DNA from: Orientallactaga sibirica
Taxonomy: Eukaryota; Chordata; Mammalia; Rodentia; Dipodidae
Assembly: GCA_036365145.1 (NCBI GenBank)
Contig: JAEOAD010000015.1
Coordinates: 6,937,501-7,001,500, forward strand
DNA length: 64,000 bases
Reading direction: 5' to 3'
Part shown: positions 21,610 through 32,878 of the stretch, piece by piece
Layout of the letters: each line of letters opens with the position of its first letter
How positions within the stretch are numbered: position 1 is the stretch's first letter
Notes under the pieces: generated by a model
What the model saw: only the letters and a program-made list of their open reading frames with translations
What the model was told of the DNA's origin: nothing
Database searches by the model: none
Made by a program: the position numbers and the translations under genes

Positions 21610-21735
21610 ACATTTCCTACCTGAAGGTAAACTTCTAACTGCCTCAGTTTTCTTAGCTATAAAATGGGAATAATATCAACATCATAGGGTTGTTGTGAGG
21701 TTGAAATCAGATGATGCAAAATGCTTTCTCGTAGT
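21610..21735 (+). mobile_element. MIR SINE remnant
   Basis: 'actgcctcagttttcttagc', 'tataaaatgggaataatatc' and 'catagggttgttgtgaggtt' are the classical MIR 3' core. Confidence 0.85.
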
Positions 21736-23140
21736 TTGGATACACTGTGGTTTTCAGTGATGGTGATCATATGGCTGATAATATTCTTAGCTAAAGGTGG
21801 ACAGGGGCAATGCTGCTTTCTGCTAGCTGACTCCAGGCAAGGACCTGATCAGAGGGTAGCCTCTGGCAGTGATATCTCCATGAGAGCAGGCCTTTTCCTG
21901 TCCTACTTCCTTAAGCTCCCTTCTTTCTAGGCAGGAGTCTCCCATCCTGAGAACACCCAACTTAAGATGGGTTCCTTATGTCTCATCTCGGAGTCAAGGG
22001 AGACTATTTAACCAAAAGGGCAAATCTATACAAACAGTTGGGCTGGGAGAGAAGCAGGATTCCCCTTTGCAGGAAGGCCTGGGAGCCAGCTGGTGGGGTG
22101 TGGAGATTCAGCCTCAGAATCCAGTGGATAAAGATGCTCATTAGACCAGAGACTGGAGCTGGGACCACCTGTGCTCAGGCTGGAAGATAAAGGCTGTGTA
22201 GCCCCAGGAGCTGAGTCCTGAGCCTCTAGCGCTCTCGTTCTTTCTCACTTTCTCATGCTTTCCCAATGGTGCTAGTTAATATGGGCTGGTCTGAATAACC
22301 CTGCTTCCCCTTACATCCACACCTATAAAAGGAAGCTGTGTTATCCCAACTGTCTGTAATTCATTACACTGAATTCCCTTCCATCTGGAGACTTATACAG
22401 TTGTTGAAAAGTTGTCACTATAACCTATTGTCATTGCAACCTTTTATGAACCAGCCTACATTTTTATGTCAAAAATTTATCTTAATGGCCTCACAGCTCT
22501 TACCTCCAATTATTTCAGTGTCACCGACCTCCAGCTCGGGCTGCATTCCAGTTAAGATGTGAGGACAAATCTCTTCTTCAGCCCTCCCCCAACCCCATAT
22601 TTAAAACAGGAGAAAAGACCATGATGCCTCCCCTTGAGTGGTACATGTGGGCAGACAGAAGGCCTAGGCAGCTGAGACTGAACCCAGAGCTGCTCTGTGC
22701 GACTGCCACAGGGCAGGAGGCACAGAGGCAAGACATAGCACCCAGGTACCAGGCAAAGAGGTTGGGCTCCTGTTTACTTCATCTTGAAATGACAGTGAGA
22801 CACACATTTGTAAGCCATATAACGGAAATGCTAGCAACACAATAAATCATGCTTGCTATGGCCAGTGAGTTCCAGTACTCTTATTCATAATCCCTCCTGT
22901 GACTTTTCTCAGTCACATGTGTACATGTGTCTGTATCTATGTACACACATATCTACTTAATTAGAATATATAATTATAAATTATACATATTATTTTCAAT
23001 CCATATATATCAAAATATAAATCAATGGTGGTTTATTAAATGTAATGAATATATAGTGAGAATATAAGGTATGTATATTTTAATATATTAAACATGCAGT
23101 ATATTCGGTATATATACACTTAAAGATATTTAACAACAGG
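21736..23140. other. Unique intron, then AT-rich tract
   Basis: 21736-22900 shows no recognisable element. 22920-23130 is strongly AT-rich (repeated ATATAT/TATATT). A TATAAAA string at 22324 has no other promoter signs. Confidence 0.4.
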
Positions 23141-23462
23141 GCCCAGGAGATGGTTCATTAAGCACAGCCCTTGCCTCATAAGCATTGAGACCTGAGCTCA
23201 GATCTCAAACATCGACACAAATGCTGGGCACATAATCCCAGGACTTGGAAGGTGGAGACAGGAGGAACCCCGGGGAAGGCTGTCTAGCTAGACTGTCTGA
23301 ATTGGTGAGTTTCAGGTTCAGTGAAAAACTCTGTCTCAATAAATAAGTTGTACAACAATTGAAGAAGACATCCAACATTGACCTTTGATCTCTATCTGCA
23401 CATGCACATGCATGCTTATAAACACATGCGTGCTTATAAACACACATACACAAATGTGAAAT
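23141..23462 (+). mobile_element. B4-type composite SINE, sense
   Basis: 'gggcccaggagatggttcat', 'gctgggcacataatcccagg', 'gaattggtgagtttcaggtt', 'tgaagaagacatccaacatt' and a CATGCACATG-rich end follow B4 through its full length. Confidence 0.82.
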
Positions 23463-24119
23463 AAAAGGATCTTTCTTATGACTTTAGTAGTCACAAACAG
23501 TTGAAAAGGTTGACTAAAAACCAGACATTTTGTCCCATGACTTTCTTTCTTGTTAGCACTGATGAAAGAAGCCCTGGCTTCCTCCTTAGAAGAACTCCTT
23601 GACATTTTCCGCACTTCCTTCTGAGGTCTATTTTATTTTCTTTACTTGACAGAAAATGAAATAGCGATTAGGACATACTAAAGACATAAGCAAGGTCAGG
23701 GCACATGTGGCCTTGAACTTGTAGTTGGAAGCCCAGGCCAGAGTCCTTGCTAATAACCTCACTGGTCACTAAAATGGAAACCAGTGTTGTCTACTTCTCT
23801 TGCTTGCCTGCCCCAGTGTAGCTGCTTCTGGAATGAACTCTTGGAATAGAAAAGAATGTCTGGAATAGGAGTCCAGGGGTCTCCTTTGACCCTTCTCCAA
23901 GCATGCTGGGTAGGTGATGGCAGCTCTTGAAGGGCACTATGCTACACCTGGTTTCCCTAAGCTTATACTCCCTTCCCCTACCCCTGCTGATATAGCAGGC
24001 ACAGAACTACACTTCTGTAACCTTGAGCTAGGTTCAAAATGAGCCATTTTTGATGATATCCAGCTCCCCATTCCAATACTGGAAGGTGGGAAGTCCAGGT
24101 CCCTGGAATGCTGAGAAAC

Positions 24120-24236
24120 TAGTCAAGCTGGGTGTGGTGTACTCACCTGCTATCCCAGCTTGCACCCAGGATCATGAGTTAGATGCCAGTCTAAACTATA
24201 TGGCGAGACAGAAACAAAGAACAAAGCAAACGAACA
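24120..24236 (+). mobile_element. Degenerate B1-like SINE
   Basis: 'caagctgggtgtggtgtact', 'ctatcccagcttgcacccag' and an A-rich end AGAAACAAAGAACAAAGC suggest a diverged 7SL-type element. Confidence 0.5.
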
Positions 24237-24559
24237 ACCTAGTCACAAGTAGAATGCAGGAAGCTCAGGCTCTGCTAAAGCTTCCCCAGGGCCCTACTAT
24301 GAGGCTGCAAGCCAGTGCTCTATACAGACAGCCTGCAGGTTGTCTCTGGTGTAGATCCTATTCTGCTCTGACCTTGGTGAGGGACAGCCAGCATTTGCTG
24401 TGACTGTGTGGCAATGATGGCTCCCATGTAGCTATCCTTAGCTACACAGGCACTGTGCATGAGGGAGGATAGGTGCATATGCCAATATGCACCTACAATG
24501 TAATGAGTGTCACTGAATTTTCATTTTTGATTTAGGCAAGCACAAGATGTTAAGTTCCT

Positions 24560-24655
24560 GCACTCTATTTTGGAGCAAGGCAGACCTAAGTTCAAAATCT
24601 TAGAAGGTCACTTACTTTGCAAATGATCCGAGTAAAAGAACTTCCCTAATATTCT
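24560..24655 (+). mobile_element. MIR SINE, 5' part (split by two SINE insertions)
   Basis: 'ttggagcaaggcagacctaa', 'gttcaaaatcttagaaggtc' and 'cttactttgcaaatgatccg' match the MIR head. The core resumes at about 25160. Confidence 0.65.
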
Positions 24656-24659
24656 TTTC

Positions 24660-24888
24660 TGTTTTTAATTTTTAAATTTTATTTGAGAGAGAGAGAGAGA
24701 GAGAGAATTGGTGCCAGAGCCTCAGCCACTGCAATCAAACTCCAGACACTGGCACCACCTAGTGGGCATGTATGACTTTGTGCTTGCTTCACCTTTGTAC
24801 ATCTGGCTTACATGGGATCTGGAGAGTTGAACATGGGTCCTTAGGCTTTGCCGGCAAGTACCTTAACCATTAAGCCATCTCTCCAGTC
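24660..24888 (-). mobile_element. tRNA-head SINE (DIP-like), antisense
   Basis: (GA)n, GCCTCAGCCACTGCAATCAA, GGCACCACCTAGTGGGCATG and closing AAGCCATCTCTCCAGTCC. The CACCTAGTGGGCATG segment places it with the subtype of 8392-8620. Confidence 0.9.
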
Positions 24889-24897
24889 CACTAACCC

Positions 24898-24927
24898 TCT
24901 TTATTTATTTGGGAGAGACAGAGAGAA

Positions 24928-24959
<32 letters not shown>

Positions 24960-25148
24960 GGAGGGAGGAAGGGAGGGAGAGGCAGACAGAGAATGACTAT
25001 GGGCATGACAGGGACTTTTGCCACTGTAAAAACCTCCAGATGCATGTGCTACTTTGTGCATCTAGCTTTACATGAGTACTGAGGAACTGAACCTGGGACA
25101 TCAGACTTTTCAAGCAAATGTATTTACCTCTGAGCCATCTCTCCAGCC
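24898..25148 (-). mobile_element. tRNA-head SINE (DIP-like), short-body type, antisense
   Basis: TTTATTTATTTGGGAGAGAC, long GA-rich tract, CTCCAGATGCATGTGCTACT and closing GAGCCATCTCTCCAGCC. Inserted next to the previous SINE. Confidence 0.88.
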
Positions 25149-25154
25149 ACACTC

Positions 25155-25290
25155 AGTTTTTTGTTTTTTTAAATCTTAGAAAAGAGATAATAATACCTGC
25201 TCCATGGGATTTGATACAAATGTGTGTAAAGTACTTACTCATGCCTGTTATGTAATAAAGATTAACAAATGCCAACCATCACTATAGATG
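25155..25290 (+). mobile_element. MIR SINE, 3' part
   Basis: 'aaaagagataataatacctg', 'ctccatgggatttgatacaa' and 'gtaaagtacttactcatgcc' continue the MIR core interrupted at 24655. Confidence 0.7.
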
Positions 25291-25563
25291 CTCTTCTTAC
25301 CAGCCTCTCATGCATACAGTCCAGTGATGATTGTTTCTGGACCTTCATCCTTCAGAGAGGCTCAGACTCATCTCTTGCTGACTTGAGCCTCGAGCCCTGA
25401 GGAGGAACCATTCCAGAGAGAGGAACAGGCTACATGGCAGAGTGGTGGCAGGGCCCAGCAAGATGTACCTATATGTAGAAAACTGACTAGGAAGGAGTCA
25501 CTCTTTCTTGCCCTAGATAGACAGCAGGTCAAGGCTGGACAGAATCATGCAGATGTTCATTTA

Positions 25564-25723
25564 AAATTTTTTTTTTTTGGTTTTTTGAGGTAGGGTTTCA
25601 CTCTGGTCCAGGCTGACCTGGAATTCACTATGTAGTCTCAGGGTGGCCTCGAACTCATGGTGATCCTCCTACCTCTGCCTCCCGAGTGCTGGGATTAAAG
25701 GCATGTGCCACCACGCCCGGCTT
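25564..25723 (-). mobile_element. B1 SINE, antisense, nested in the tail of the neighbouring SINE
   Basis: TTTGAGGTAGGGTTTCACTC, 'atgtagtctcagggtggcct' and GCATGTGCCACCACGCCCGG. It sits in the T-rich tail of the antisense SINE at 25730-25957. Confidence 0.93.
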
Positions 25724-25957
25724 AAATTTTTTGTTAATTTTATTTATTTATTTATTTGAGAGTGACAGACAGAAAGAGAAAGAGGCAGATGGAGAGAGAA
25801 TGGGCACACCAGGACCTTCAGCCACTGCAAACAAACTCCAGATGCATGCACCACCTTGTGCATCTGGTTTTCGTGGGTCCTGGGGAACTGAGCCTCAAAC
25901 CTGGGTCCTTAGGCTTCACAGGCAAGTGCTTAACCACTAAGCCATCTCTCCAGGCCT
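25724..25957 (-). mobile_element. tRNA-head SINE (DIP-like), short-body type, antisense, invaded by B1
   Basis: TTTATTTATTTATTTGAGAG, 'ccttcagccactgcaaacaa', CTCCAGATGCATGCACCACC and closing AAGCCATCTCTCCAGGCC. The outer direct repeats gcagatgttcattt (25549-25562) and gcagatgctcattt (25958-25971) enclose both this SINE and the B1. Confidence 0.93.
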
Positions 25958-26271
25958 GCAGATGCTCATTTTAGAAACAGGTGAGCATGGAACCCCACCT
26001 GGAGGAGTGGATATCTATCCTTGGCTTCCCCTCTCTTGTGAGGCCCTTTGTATTAGACCCAAACCTTCTGCAGGAGTTTGAGTCCCAACCCTCTCCTCTC
26101 ACTTTCTCATGCAGTCTCATCATCATTCTCGGCAGGGGGCACCCTCTGTTTCCACCAGGTAGGTTTCTTCTCCATTATCCTGCTGGTCTCGGCCCTATCT
26201 TCCCTCCCAGTCTCCCCCAAAACAGCTGCCATGATTGCTGGAGCCGACTGGTGGCTTTACTTTGTTCCCTG

Positions 26272-26616
26272 GGGTGGTTTGAATGTAAAATGTCCCCCTC
26301 AGTCTTATGCGTCTGACCACTTAGTGCCCAGTTGAGGGCACTGTTCAGGAAGGTTGTGGAACATTCAAGAGGTGGAGCCTTCCTTGTGTAAACATGTCAC
26401 TGCAGGCGAGCCTTGAGGTGCTCCAGCCAGTCCTGCTTGCTGTTATCTCTATGTATACTTCCTTCTGCTGATGTGACAATGTGACACTGGCTTCCTGCTC
26501 CCGCTATGCTTTCCCTACCACTATGGACTCTATTCTCTGGAATTGTCATCTCAAAATGAACTCTTTCCTTCCTTAAGTTACTTCTGGTCACATAGCAATG
26601 AGAAAGTAAATGGCAT
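26272..26616 (+). mobile_element. MaLR LTR (rodent ORR1/MT-type)
   Basis: TGGTTTGAATGTAAAATGTC, 'aggaaggttgtggaacattc', 'ctggcttcctgctcccgcta' and GGTCACATAGCAATGAGAAA are ordered as in rodent MaLR LTRs. Confidence 0.82.
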
Positions 26617-26761
26617 ACTCCCTGACCTTTACCAGGCCTCATCTGTCTGCACAGCAGGATCACTGGGTCCCTGAGGTGATGGGCAGTGATGGAATTCTAT
26701 ACCCTTGACAGTGTAGTAGGGGAGGCTGTCTCTTCTCAGTTATATGACCTTAACCTTTTTA

Positions 26762-26960
26762 TCGTTTTTTATTTTCCTTTTCTATTTATTTATTTGGGGG
26801 GGGGAGAGAATGGGTGTACCAGGCCCTCTAGTCACTGCAAATGAACTCCAGATGCATACACTACCTTGTGCACCTGGCTTATATGGGTCCTGGGAAATTG
26901 AACCTGGGTCTTTTGGGTTTGCAGGCAAGTGCTTTAACCACTAAGCCATCTTTCCACTCC
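26762..26960 (-). mobile_element. tRNA-head SINE (DIP-like), short-body type, antisense
   Basis: TTTATTTATTTGGGGGGG, 'ctctagtcactgcaaatgaa', CTCCAGATGCATACACTACC and closing AAGCCATCTTTCCACTCC. Confidence 0.88.
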
Positions 26961-28480
26961 CCTTTTCATCTCTTCTACAGGGAAAATGGTGAACAGCCGT
27001 CCAATTGCACCTTTTTACAGGGACACTTTCCTGAAGACTTTAAATCTGTGGGACTGGGTTTCAGGGAATGTCCTTATCCCTAAAGCAGGCTGCCTGTACC
27101 AGGCAGCAAGAAATCCAACTCTAAAATGCATTTTAGTTCTGGTTTCAGCAGGAAGAGACTTTGTCCTTAGCTCTGCTTGATTTTAAATGCAGCCCATGAT
27201 GCTCTGCATCCCCAGGATCCTAGCACGCAGGTCCAGTTCTAAAGTACCCTTACATGAGTGCCAGGGGTAAAAGGCAGGAAATCGGAAAAACTGGTTAAGG
27301 GTGTACCCAGACTTTCCTATTTATTTATGTCTTCCTGGGGAGCCTGTTTCTGAAATGAAGTGTCTTGCTGTTGTACATAAGAGATACTCTGCCCTGTACA
27401 AACTCTTGCCTCCCTCATTCAAAAGGAGGTGCCAGGGATTAGAGACGTGCTAAAGAGGCACATTCCTACGATTGCAGGATGCTTCCCTGAACATGATGTG
27501 TTCCTGCTAACACAATCTCATCTCCAGTATGGAGAGGGATGACTCAGTGTGAGGACGTCTGTTTAAATTTAAGCCATGATGTGTGCAAGTACAGCATGGC
27601 ATGGCCCCTGATAGATCCTAGTGAGGCTGCCAGCAACTCTGCCTGCTCCACTCCCACATGAGCATGTTGACAACACAGGCTCTTCGCTCTCTATCCCTGG
27701 GGACACAGCTACCAGGAAACAGGACCTCTGCTTGGAGACCGAGTCTCAGCAGGGGCTGATTGGTAACTGGAGGCTATAGAACTCAAGAAAAGTCCTGCAG
27801 AATGAAGCTGGTGTCATTTAAATCTAATATGCTTTTAATCTACTATTAGCCCTAAGGGACAGGGAGGCAGCTGCTTGACGGTGTTCAAGTGGAGGGCACC
27901 TACAGCCCAGAGAGAGCCCTGGGGTACGAGACTGCTACCCTGCCCCAGGCCTGCTGCCTGGTTGGTGGGTGAGAGCATTCTATTATATATAGCACAGTTC
28001 AAACCACCAACCAGTCCTACTTCTCCATGGCAACCCCGAACAGCCTGTACATTCCAGAGGCTATGCTGGCAGCAAATGTGGACCCTGGGCCATGAGACAG
28101 TGTCCTCATGACAAACAGAGCAAGTATGCAAATATCTTGTCGCTTCTGAGGATGAAGCCAGCTCAGGAGGGCCATGTGGAGGCAGGCGAAGGTGATCCAT
28201 GGGCAGGGAGTTACTGTATGGATGAGCACTCAGGAGCTCTCAACTGACTCGCATGACAGGAGAGATGAGGAAGGAGGGGATGTGAGATGCACTGCAGAGG
28301 GGATTCCATATCATTTCCTGAGCTTGCATGACCCCAGCCAATCTGGACAAACCACCTGTCTGCCTGTGTTAGGGACACTGGCCTGCTTCTTTCTAGGTGC
28401 TCACAGCAGGGAGCCGAAGCCATGAAGTGATAGCAAGAGGAAGCTGACAGAGAAAGTCCACTAGGACATTCTGAACACTC
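26961..28480. other. Unique intronic sequence
   Basis: No recognisable repeat or gene. The 121-residue minus-strand open frame at 27835-28200 shows no domain and no bracketing splice sites. Confidence 0.4.
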
Positions 28481-28489
28481 TGTCTCTGT

Positions 28490-28930
28490 TGTGGTAAACG
28501 ATGACTTTAATTTACAAAGCAGACGAATACTAAATCTTCATGAAATTAAAAACTATATTATTTATGTGAGAGGAAACGGAAAATGTTCCGTAGCTAGCAG
28601 CAATCCTGCTTTGTGGGAGGAACAGTAAAATAATTAAAACCACTCGTGCTTCAGTAATAAATAATGATAATAAATAAATGTCCTGACCTTAAGCGAAAAT
28701 ATAAAATTAAAACCCATTTGGTATGTAAATTCATTCAGGACGTTAGCGCGGCTCCCAGCCCAAGACGGCATGGAATGGCGGGAGTGTTCACTACATGAAT
28801 TTTGAAAGAAAAAATCAAAGAACAACAGCATTGTATGTGTACCGACTCATTATTCTACTTTAATTCCATCTAATGCTGTGTGGAGCCTTGAGGCTGGGAC
28901 ATTAATTTCCTGCTTTTTCTGTTCCACCAA
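28490..28930. promoter_or_regulatory. Candidate conserved non-coding element
   Basis: A repeat-free, AT-rich block with several TAATTA/ATTAAT-type cores (ACTTTAATTTACAAAGC, AATAATTAAAACC, GACATTAATTTCC) and an embedded CpG island-like patch GTTAGCGCGGCTCCC at 28744. This composition is typical of developmental enhancers. Conservation is untested. Confidence 0.35.
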
Positions 28931-29469
28931 TTCCTCATGGAGGCCAGCAGGAAGAACTTCTCTCCTGGAGGCTGAAATCAGGGGAGGCCAGAACACAGCA
29001 GGAGAGGCAGGCAGAAAACGGAGGCATGGAAGGCAATTTTTTTGACATGTTTACAGAGAGAAGAGGAAAAGACATCGGCATTGTGCTGGCTGCGGTAAGG
29101 CTCTGGAGGGCTTGGGATACAACCCAACCATGGGGAACTAAATGTCCTTGGTTTTGGGTCCAGGTGGGAGTCATTCCAGGGCCTAGAGGAGCCGGGCAGG
29201 AAGTCTGAGGATGGCTGTACTTCAGAAAAATGCCAATGGGTTCCAGATGGAGATGCCACCAATTCCAACAGCCAAGTGCCCCACTTTACCATGAAATAAC
29301 TATGTGTTCCATGAAGTCTGCAGCTCCTGGAGGGTCCCCCAAATAAGGCCAGTCTAGTACAGTCTAGTAAACCACAGGGTGATATACCTGGCAGAAAAGT
29401 CAGACCTCTCCACACAGCTGTCTGATGTTTTTGTAAACACACTTTTAATTTTGTCCCTTGTCCAAGCCT

Positions 29470-29538
29470 GCCACTGTCAGCATCTCATTTCAACCTCGTG
29501 ACCACCTGCCTGAGACACAATTCCTTTGTGTTCGTGGT
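29470..29538 (-). mobile_element. MIR SINE, antisense, first part (split by a B4)
   Basis: 'gcatctcatttcaacctcgt' and 'gaccacctgcctgagacaca' match antisense MIR; it resumes at 29819. Confidence 0.6.
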
Positions 29539-29818
29539 GTGGTGTGGTGTGGTGTGTGTATTTGTGTTTGCATGTGTGTGGAGGCCAAAGAAACACACGG
29601 CTGTCTTCCTCAATTGCTCTCCCACCTTATTTTTTGAAACAGAGTCTCTCATTGAATCTAAAGCTCACTGATGGATCCTCCTCTCTCCACCTCCCCGGCA
29701 CTGGAATTATAGACACGTGCCATTATACTTGGCTTCTGTGTAGGTGCTGGGGAATCAAACTCAGGTGTCCATGGTTGCACAGCAAGCACTTTACCTACTT
29801 AGCTATCTCCTCAGGTCA
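29539..29818 (-). mobile_element. B4-type SINE, antisense
   Basis: A (GGTGT)n stretch, GTGTGGAGGCCAAAGAAACA, 'ggatcctcctctctccacct', 'gtgctggggaatcaaactca' and closing TTAGCTATCTCCTCAGGTC. Confidence 0.8.
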
Positions 29819-29945
29819 GAGGTAGTTATTCTTATTTGAAAGTCAAGGAAACTGAGGCACTGAGCCCACAGTGAGGAAGTGGGAGGGAAGGGATCAGGGC
29901 ACATACCAGGCTGAAGGTCTGCATAATCAGACACCTCTACACGGG
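29819..29945 (-). mobile_element. MIR SINE, antisense, second part
   Basis: 'agtcaaggaaactgaggcac' and 'ctgagcccacagtgaggaag' are the classical antisense MIR core. Confidence 0.72.
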
Positions 29946-30924
29946 GAGCACTGGAGTTCTAAAAGGAAAACTGTGTCCCCTTGGTGACATGCCTGTCGCA
30001 GTTGTACTCTGGAGGGTTCTCTCCTAGAATTCAGTACTTCTGAGCTGTGCAGGTGGAGACAACGAAATGGCAAGAACATTCCATGGGGATCTTTGTTTCC
30101 ATCTGAATTTTAAAGTCAAGGGAACAGTGGATGGGGTAGGCTCCCCAGACCACCCTGGTCCTGGTCACAAGACCCTTGAGAGGCCTAGTGTTCTTCCATT
30201 ACCTCTCCTCCTCAGCATTGCTAAAAAAGAGTGCTGGGACCTAGAACCCTACAAGAAATAGGGACCTTACTCTCTGCTCTCCAAGGGGATCTAGTATCAT
30301 GAGCATTTTGGGGATGGGGCCTTGAGGAACAGGAAAGGCCTCTGCAGCTACTCAACAGACCTTGTATTCATTCAAGAGAATAATATGACCTGTCACTCTT
30401 CTAGCTGGAAAAGAATGGGAGAAACTCAACCTAAGATCCCCTGGTTTCTGAATGACACCAAGTCCTGCAGGGTTTGTTAGCAAAACCTTGGGGCCATAAA
30501 TGGTTTTCTGCACATTTGAATGTGATGTTAGAATCCGCTGACCAGTCCACAAGCTACCAGCTGAGTCTCCCTGAGGACAGAAGTGTTCTTCCTCAGTTTA
30601 CTTGACAACTTCTACCTAGCCCGGTGCTCTCAAGAGTTTGGGCATCTTCCTCCCCAACCAGAAATCTGCAGTCTATTCCAATCTTTGGGGGTATTAAACA
30701 TTCCCACCTGCTCCTAGTCGCTCATTTCCCTGTGACTCCATGATGAACACAAAAAACAAGACAGTCGTGGTCAAGGAGGCTGGGGGCAGGCAGGAGAAAC
30801 TTAAAACTTAAAAGTAACTGGTGAGAAACTTCCCAACAGTCTGTTCTCAGAAGGGTCACAGAATCACCATTGGCCATCCCTGAGAAGAAGCTGGGCCCTG
30901 CAAGCCCTTCCCCCTTTAAATTGT
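29946..30924. other. Unique intronic sequence
   Basis: No recognisable repeat or gene. Confidence 0.4.
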
Positions 30925-31166
30925 GTGTCTTTGAGTGTTTCCAAGTGCACATGCAGGTTGTATACTTGCTTGTCAAGGGCAGAGGACAAGTGTGGATGGC
31001 ATCCTCAGGAAACGCTGTCCACTTCCATTGAGACAGTATGTCTTAAACCTGGAACTCACCAAATAGGCCAGACTAGTTGGCTAATGAGCTCCAGGAATTT
31101 GCCGGGGATTGAACTCAGGTTCTCATGATTGCAAGCACTTTACCAACTGCACTACCTCCAAGCTCT
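30925..31166 (-). mobile_element. B4-type SINE, antisense (diverged)
   Basis: 'aagtgcacatgcaggttgta', 'gggcagaggacaagtgtgga', 'gccggggattgaactcaggt' and 'gcaagcactttaccaactgc' follow antisense B4. Confidence 0.72.
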
Positions 31167-32559
31167 TGACTCCGCCCTCTCTTTGAGGCAGAGAAGCTAC
31201 AACACCGTCAAACCCAACCAAAATGCTGTGATGTCCACTGTGAAAGAGAACGATTCTTTGAGCTAAAAAGCCTGTGACCTTGAAGCAAGGCTGGCCTTGG
31301 GGTGAACCCAGGCTAGAGCTCTAGATGCTGTTGGCCTGGGCTTAGCCCAACAGCCACTTCCCAGGTTTGCTCCTCAGGGTACTAAGCTCACATGCAGCTG
31401 GCCCAGTTCACAAGGGTGACTGAATATAGAAGGCTGAGCTCAAACAGTGGAAGCTCAACTGAAGGGCTTCTAGGTCTAGGGTCAGAGGGACCTGGAGTTT
31501 GGGTCAGGCCATATGGAGCTCAATGTAGGAGTCAGCTCCCTTGAGACTGAAGGAACCTCAGAGCCAGCAGCTCATAGCCTAATGACTTGGTGACTAAAAT
31601 GCTTCTGACCCCTTGTCTGTCTGTCTCTTACTGCTTGCCACAGATTGGCTGAGCCTACTGTCCTCAATGAGGATGGGATCCCTGCCCAGAGGGTCTCTAA
31701 CTTTTTTCTTTCCATAGCAGTGAGTGAATGCAGGGTGGTCCAAGCAGAAATTTCCGTGGTTCACCCAACCAGCAACATTTACTTCAAACCTTCCACACAT
31801 CCTCCACCCCAAGGACATTTGTTTGGCTGCTTGGGGAAGACCTTAGAAACACAAACAAGAAGGTGGCAAAGAAAATGATTGGTAGGAGTCTGGGGAAAAG
31901 CAAGAGTGCTCATTCTCTATCAGATACTTGCTATGGACCCATGGACCTTTGTCTGCCAGGACAGGGAGTGACAGGGGGACCAGTGGAAGAGTAGGGATAG
32001 GAAGAAGGATAAGTAAAGAGATAGGGAAAGTGAGGGGGTAGGACTTGGGCAAAGACTGAGATGGCCAGCTCTGAGAATGCTGCCCAGGGGCTACCCTGCC
32101 TGGGTGTGGCTGGTGGACCAGACTGAAGTGATGAGGGGTGACTGGAGGGTAGGGAGAAGAGGCCTGGAGGAGTCATGGGAGGCTATAGTGACCCAGGGGA
32201 GGGCTGATGAGGTAGTACAGTGGCCAAGGGATGGTGGAGACACGAACAAGGGGAATGGATGGATCTGGATTGGGGGGTCAGAATCAACTCCCAGGTGAGG
32301 AGTAGGGAGATGTGTGTGACAAGACACCCAGAAGGAGGCTGAGATGTGAAGGGCCATGTGGAAAATGAAATAAGTCAGGTGCTCTTGATCCCATGCTTGA
32401 CTAAGGAAGAGGTTACTGTAGTAGGGAGGGGGTCCAGGGAGAGGGTCCAGAGAGGGTCGGGATGAAGGTAGGTCAGGCTGTGAAGCCTAGAAACGGAGAT
32501 CCAGTTTCATCCCTGTACTTTTCAAGGTCAGTCTGGCCTAGCCTGTTATACTGCTCTTA
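31167..32559. other. Unique intron with a purine-rich stretch (31860-32480)
   Basis: No gene. The + strand of 31960-32050 and 32130-32300 is strongly A/G-biased; see findings. Confidence 0.4.
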
Positions 32560-32878
32560 GGGCTGTGGTCAGAACATGTTCCTTCTAGAATTCTCTATCA
32601 GAACCCCAAGATGATGGTATCAGGGGCTGAGGTCTTTGGGAGGTGACTGGGTCAGGACAGTGCAGCCCTTCCAAAGGGCATCAGGGCTCTTCTGTCATGT
32701 CTGAATGCACTGAGGGAGACTCATTTTGGAAGCAGAGGGCTAACCACACCAAACGCTAACTCTGCTAGCTTTTTTGGACTTTCCAGTCTCCAGGACTGTG
32801 AACAATAACTGTATGCAGTTTATAAATGGTCCAGCCTAAAGTATCTTGTTATAGCATCAGGAAAGGACCAAGACAGCC
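32560..32878 (+). mobile_element. MLT1/MaLR-type LTR remnant
   Basis: 'gaaccccaagatgatggtat', 'gaggtctttgggaggtgact', 'tttccagtctccaggactgt' and 'atcttgttatagcatcagga' follow the MLT1 layout. Confidence 0.75.

Noticed and set aside
22320..22340. TATAAAA at 22324 as a promoter
   Set aside because: No initiator, CpG or downstream exon; an isolated TATA-like string is expected by chance.
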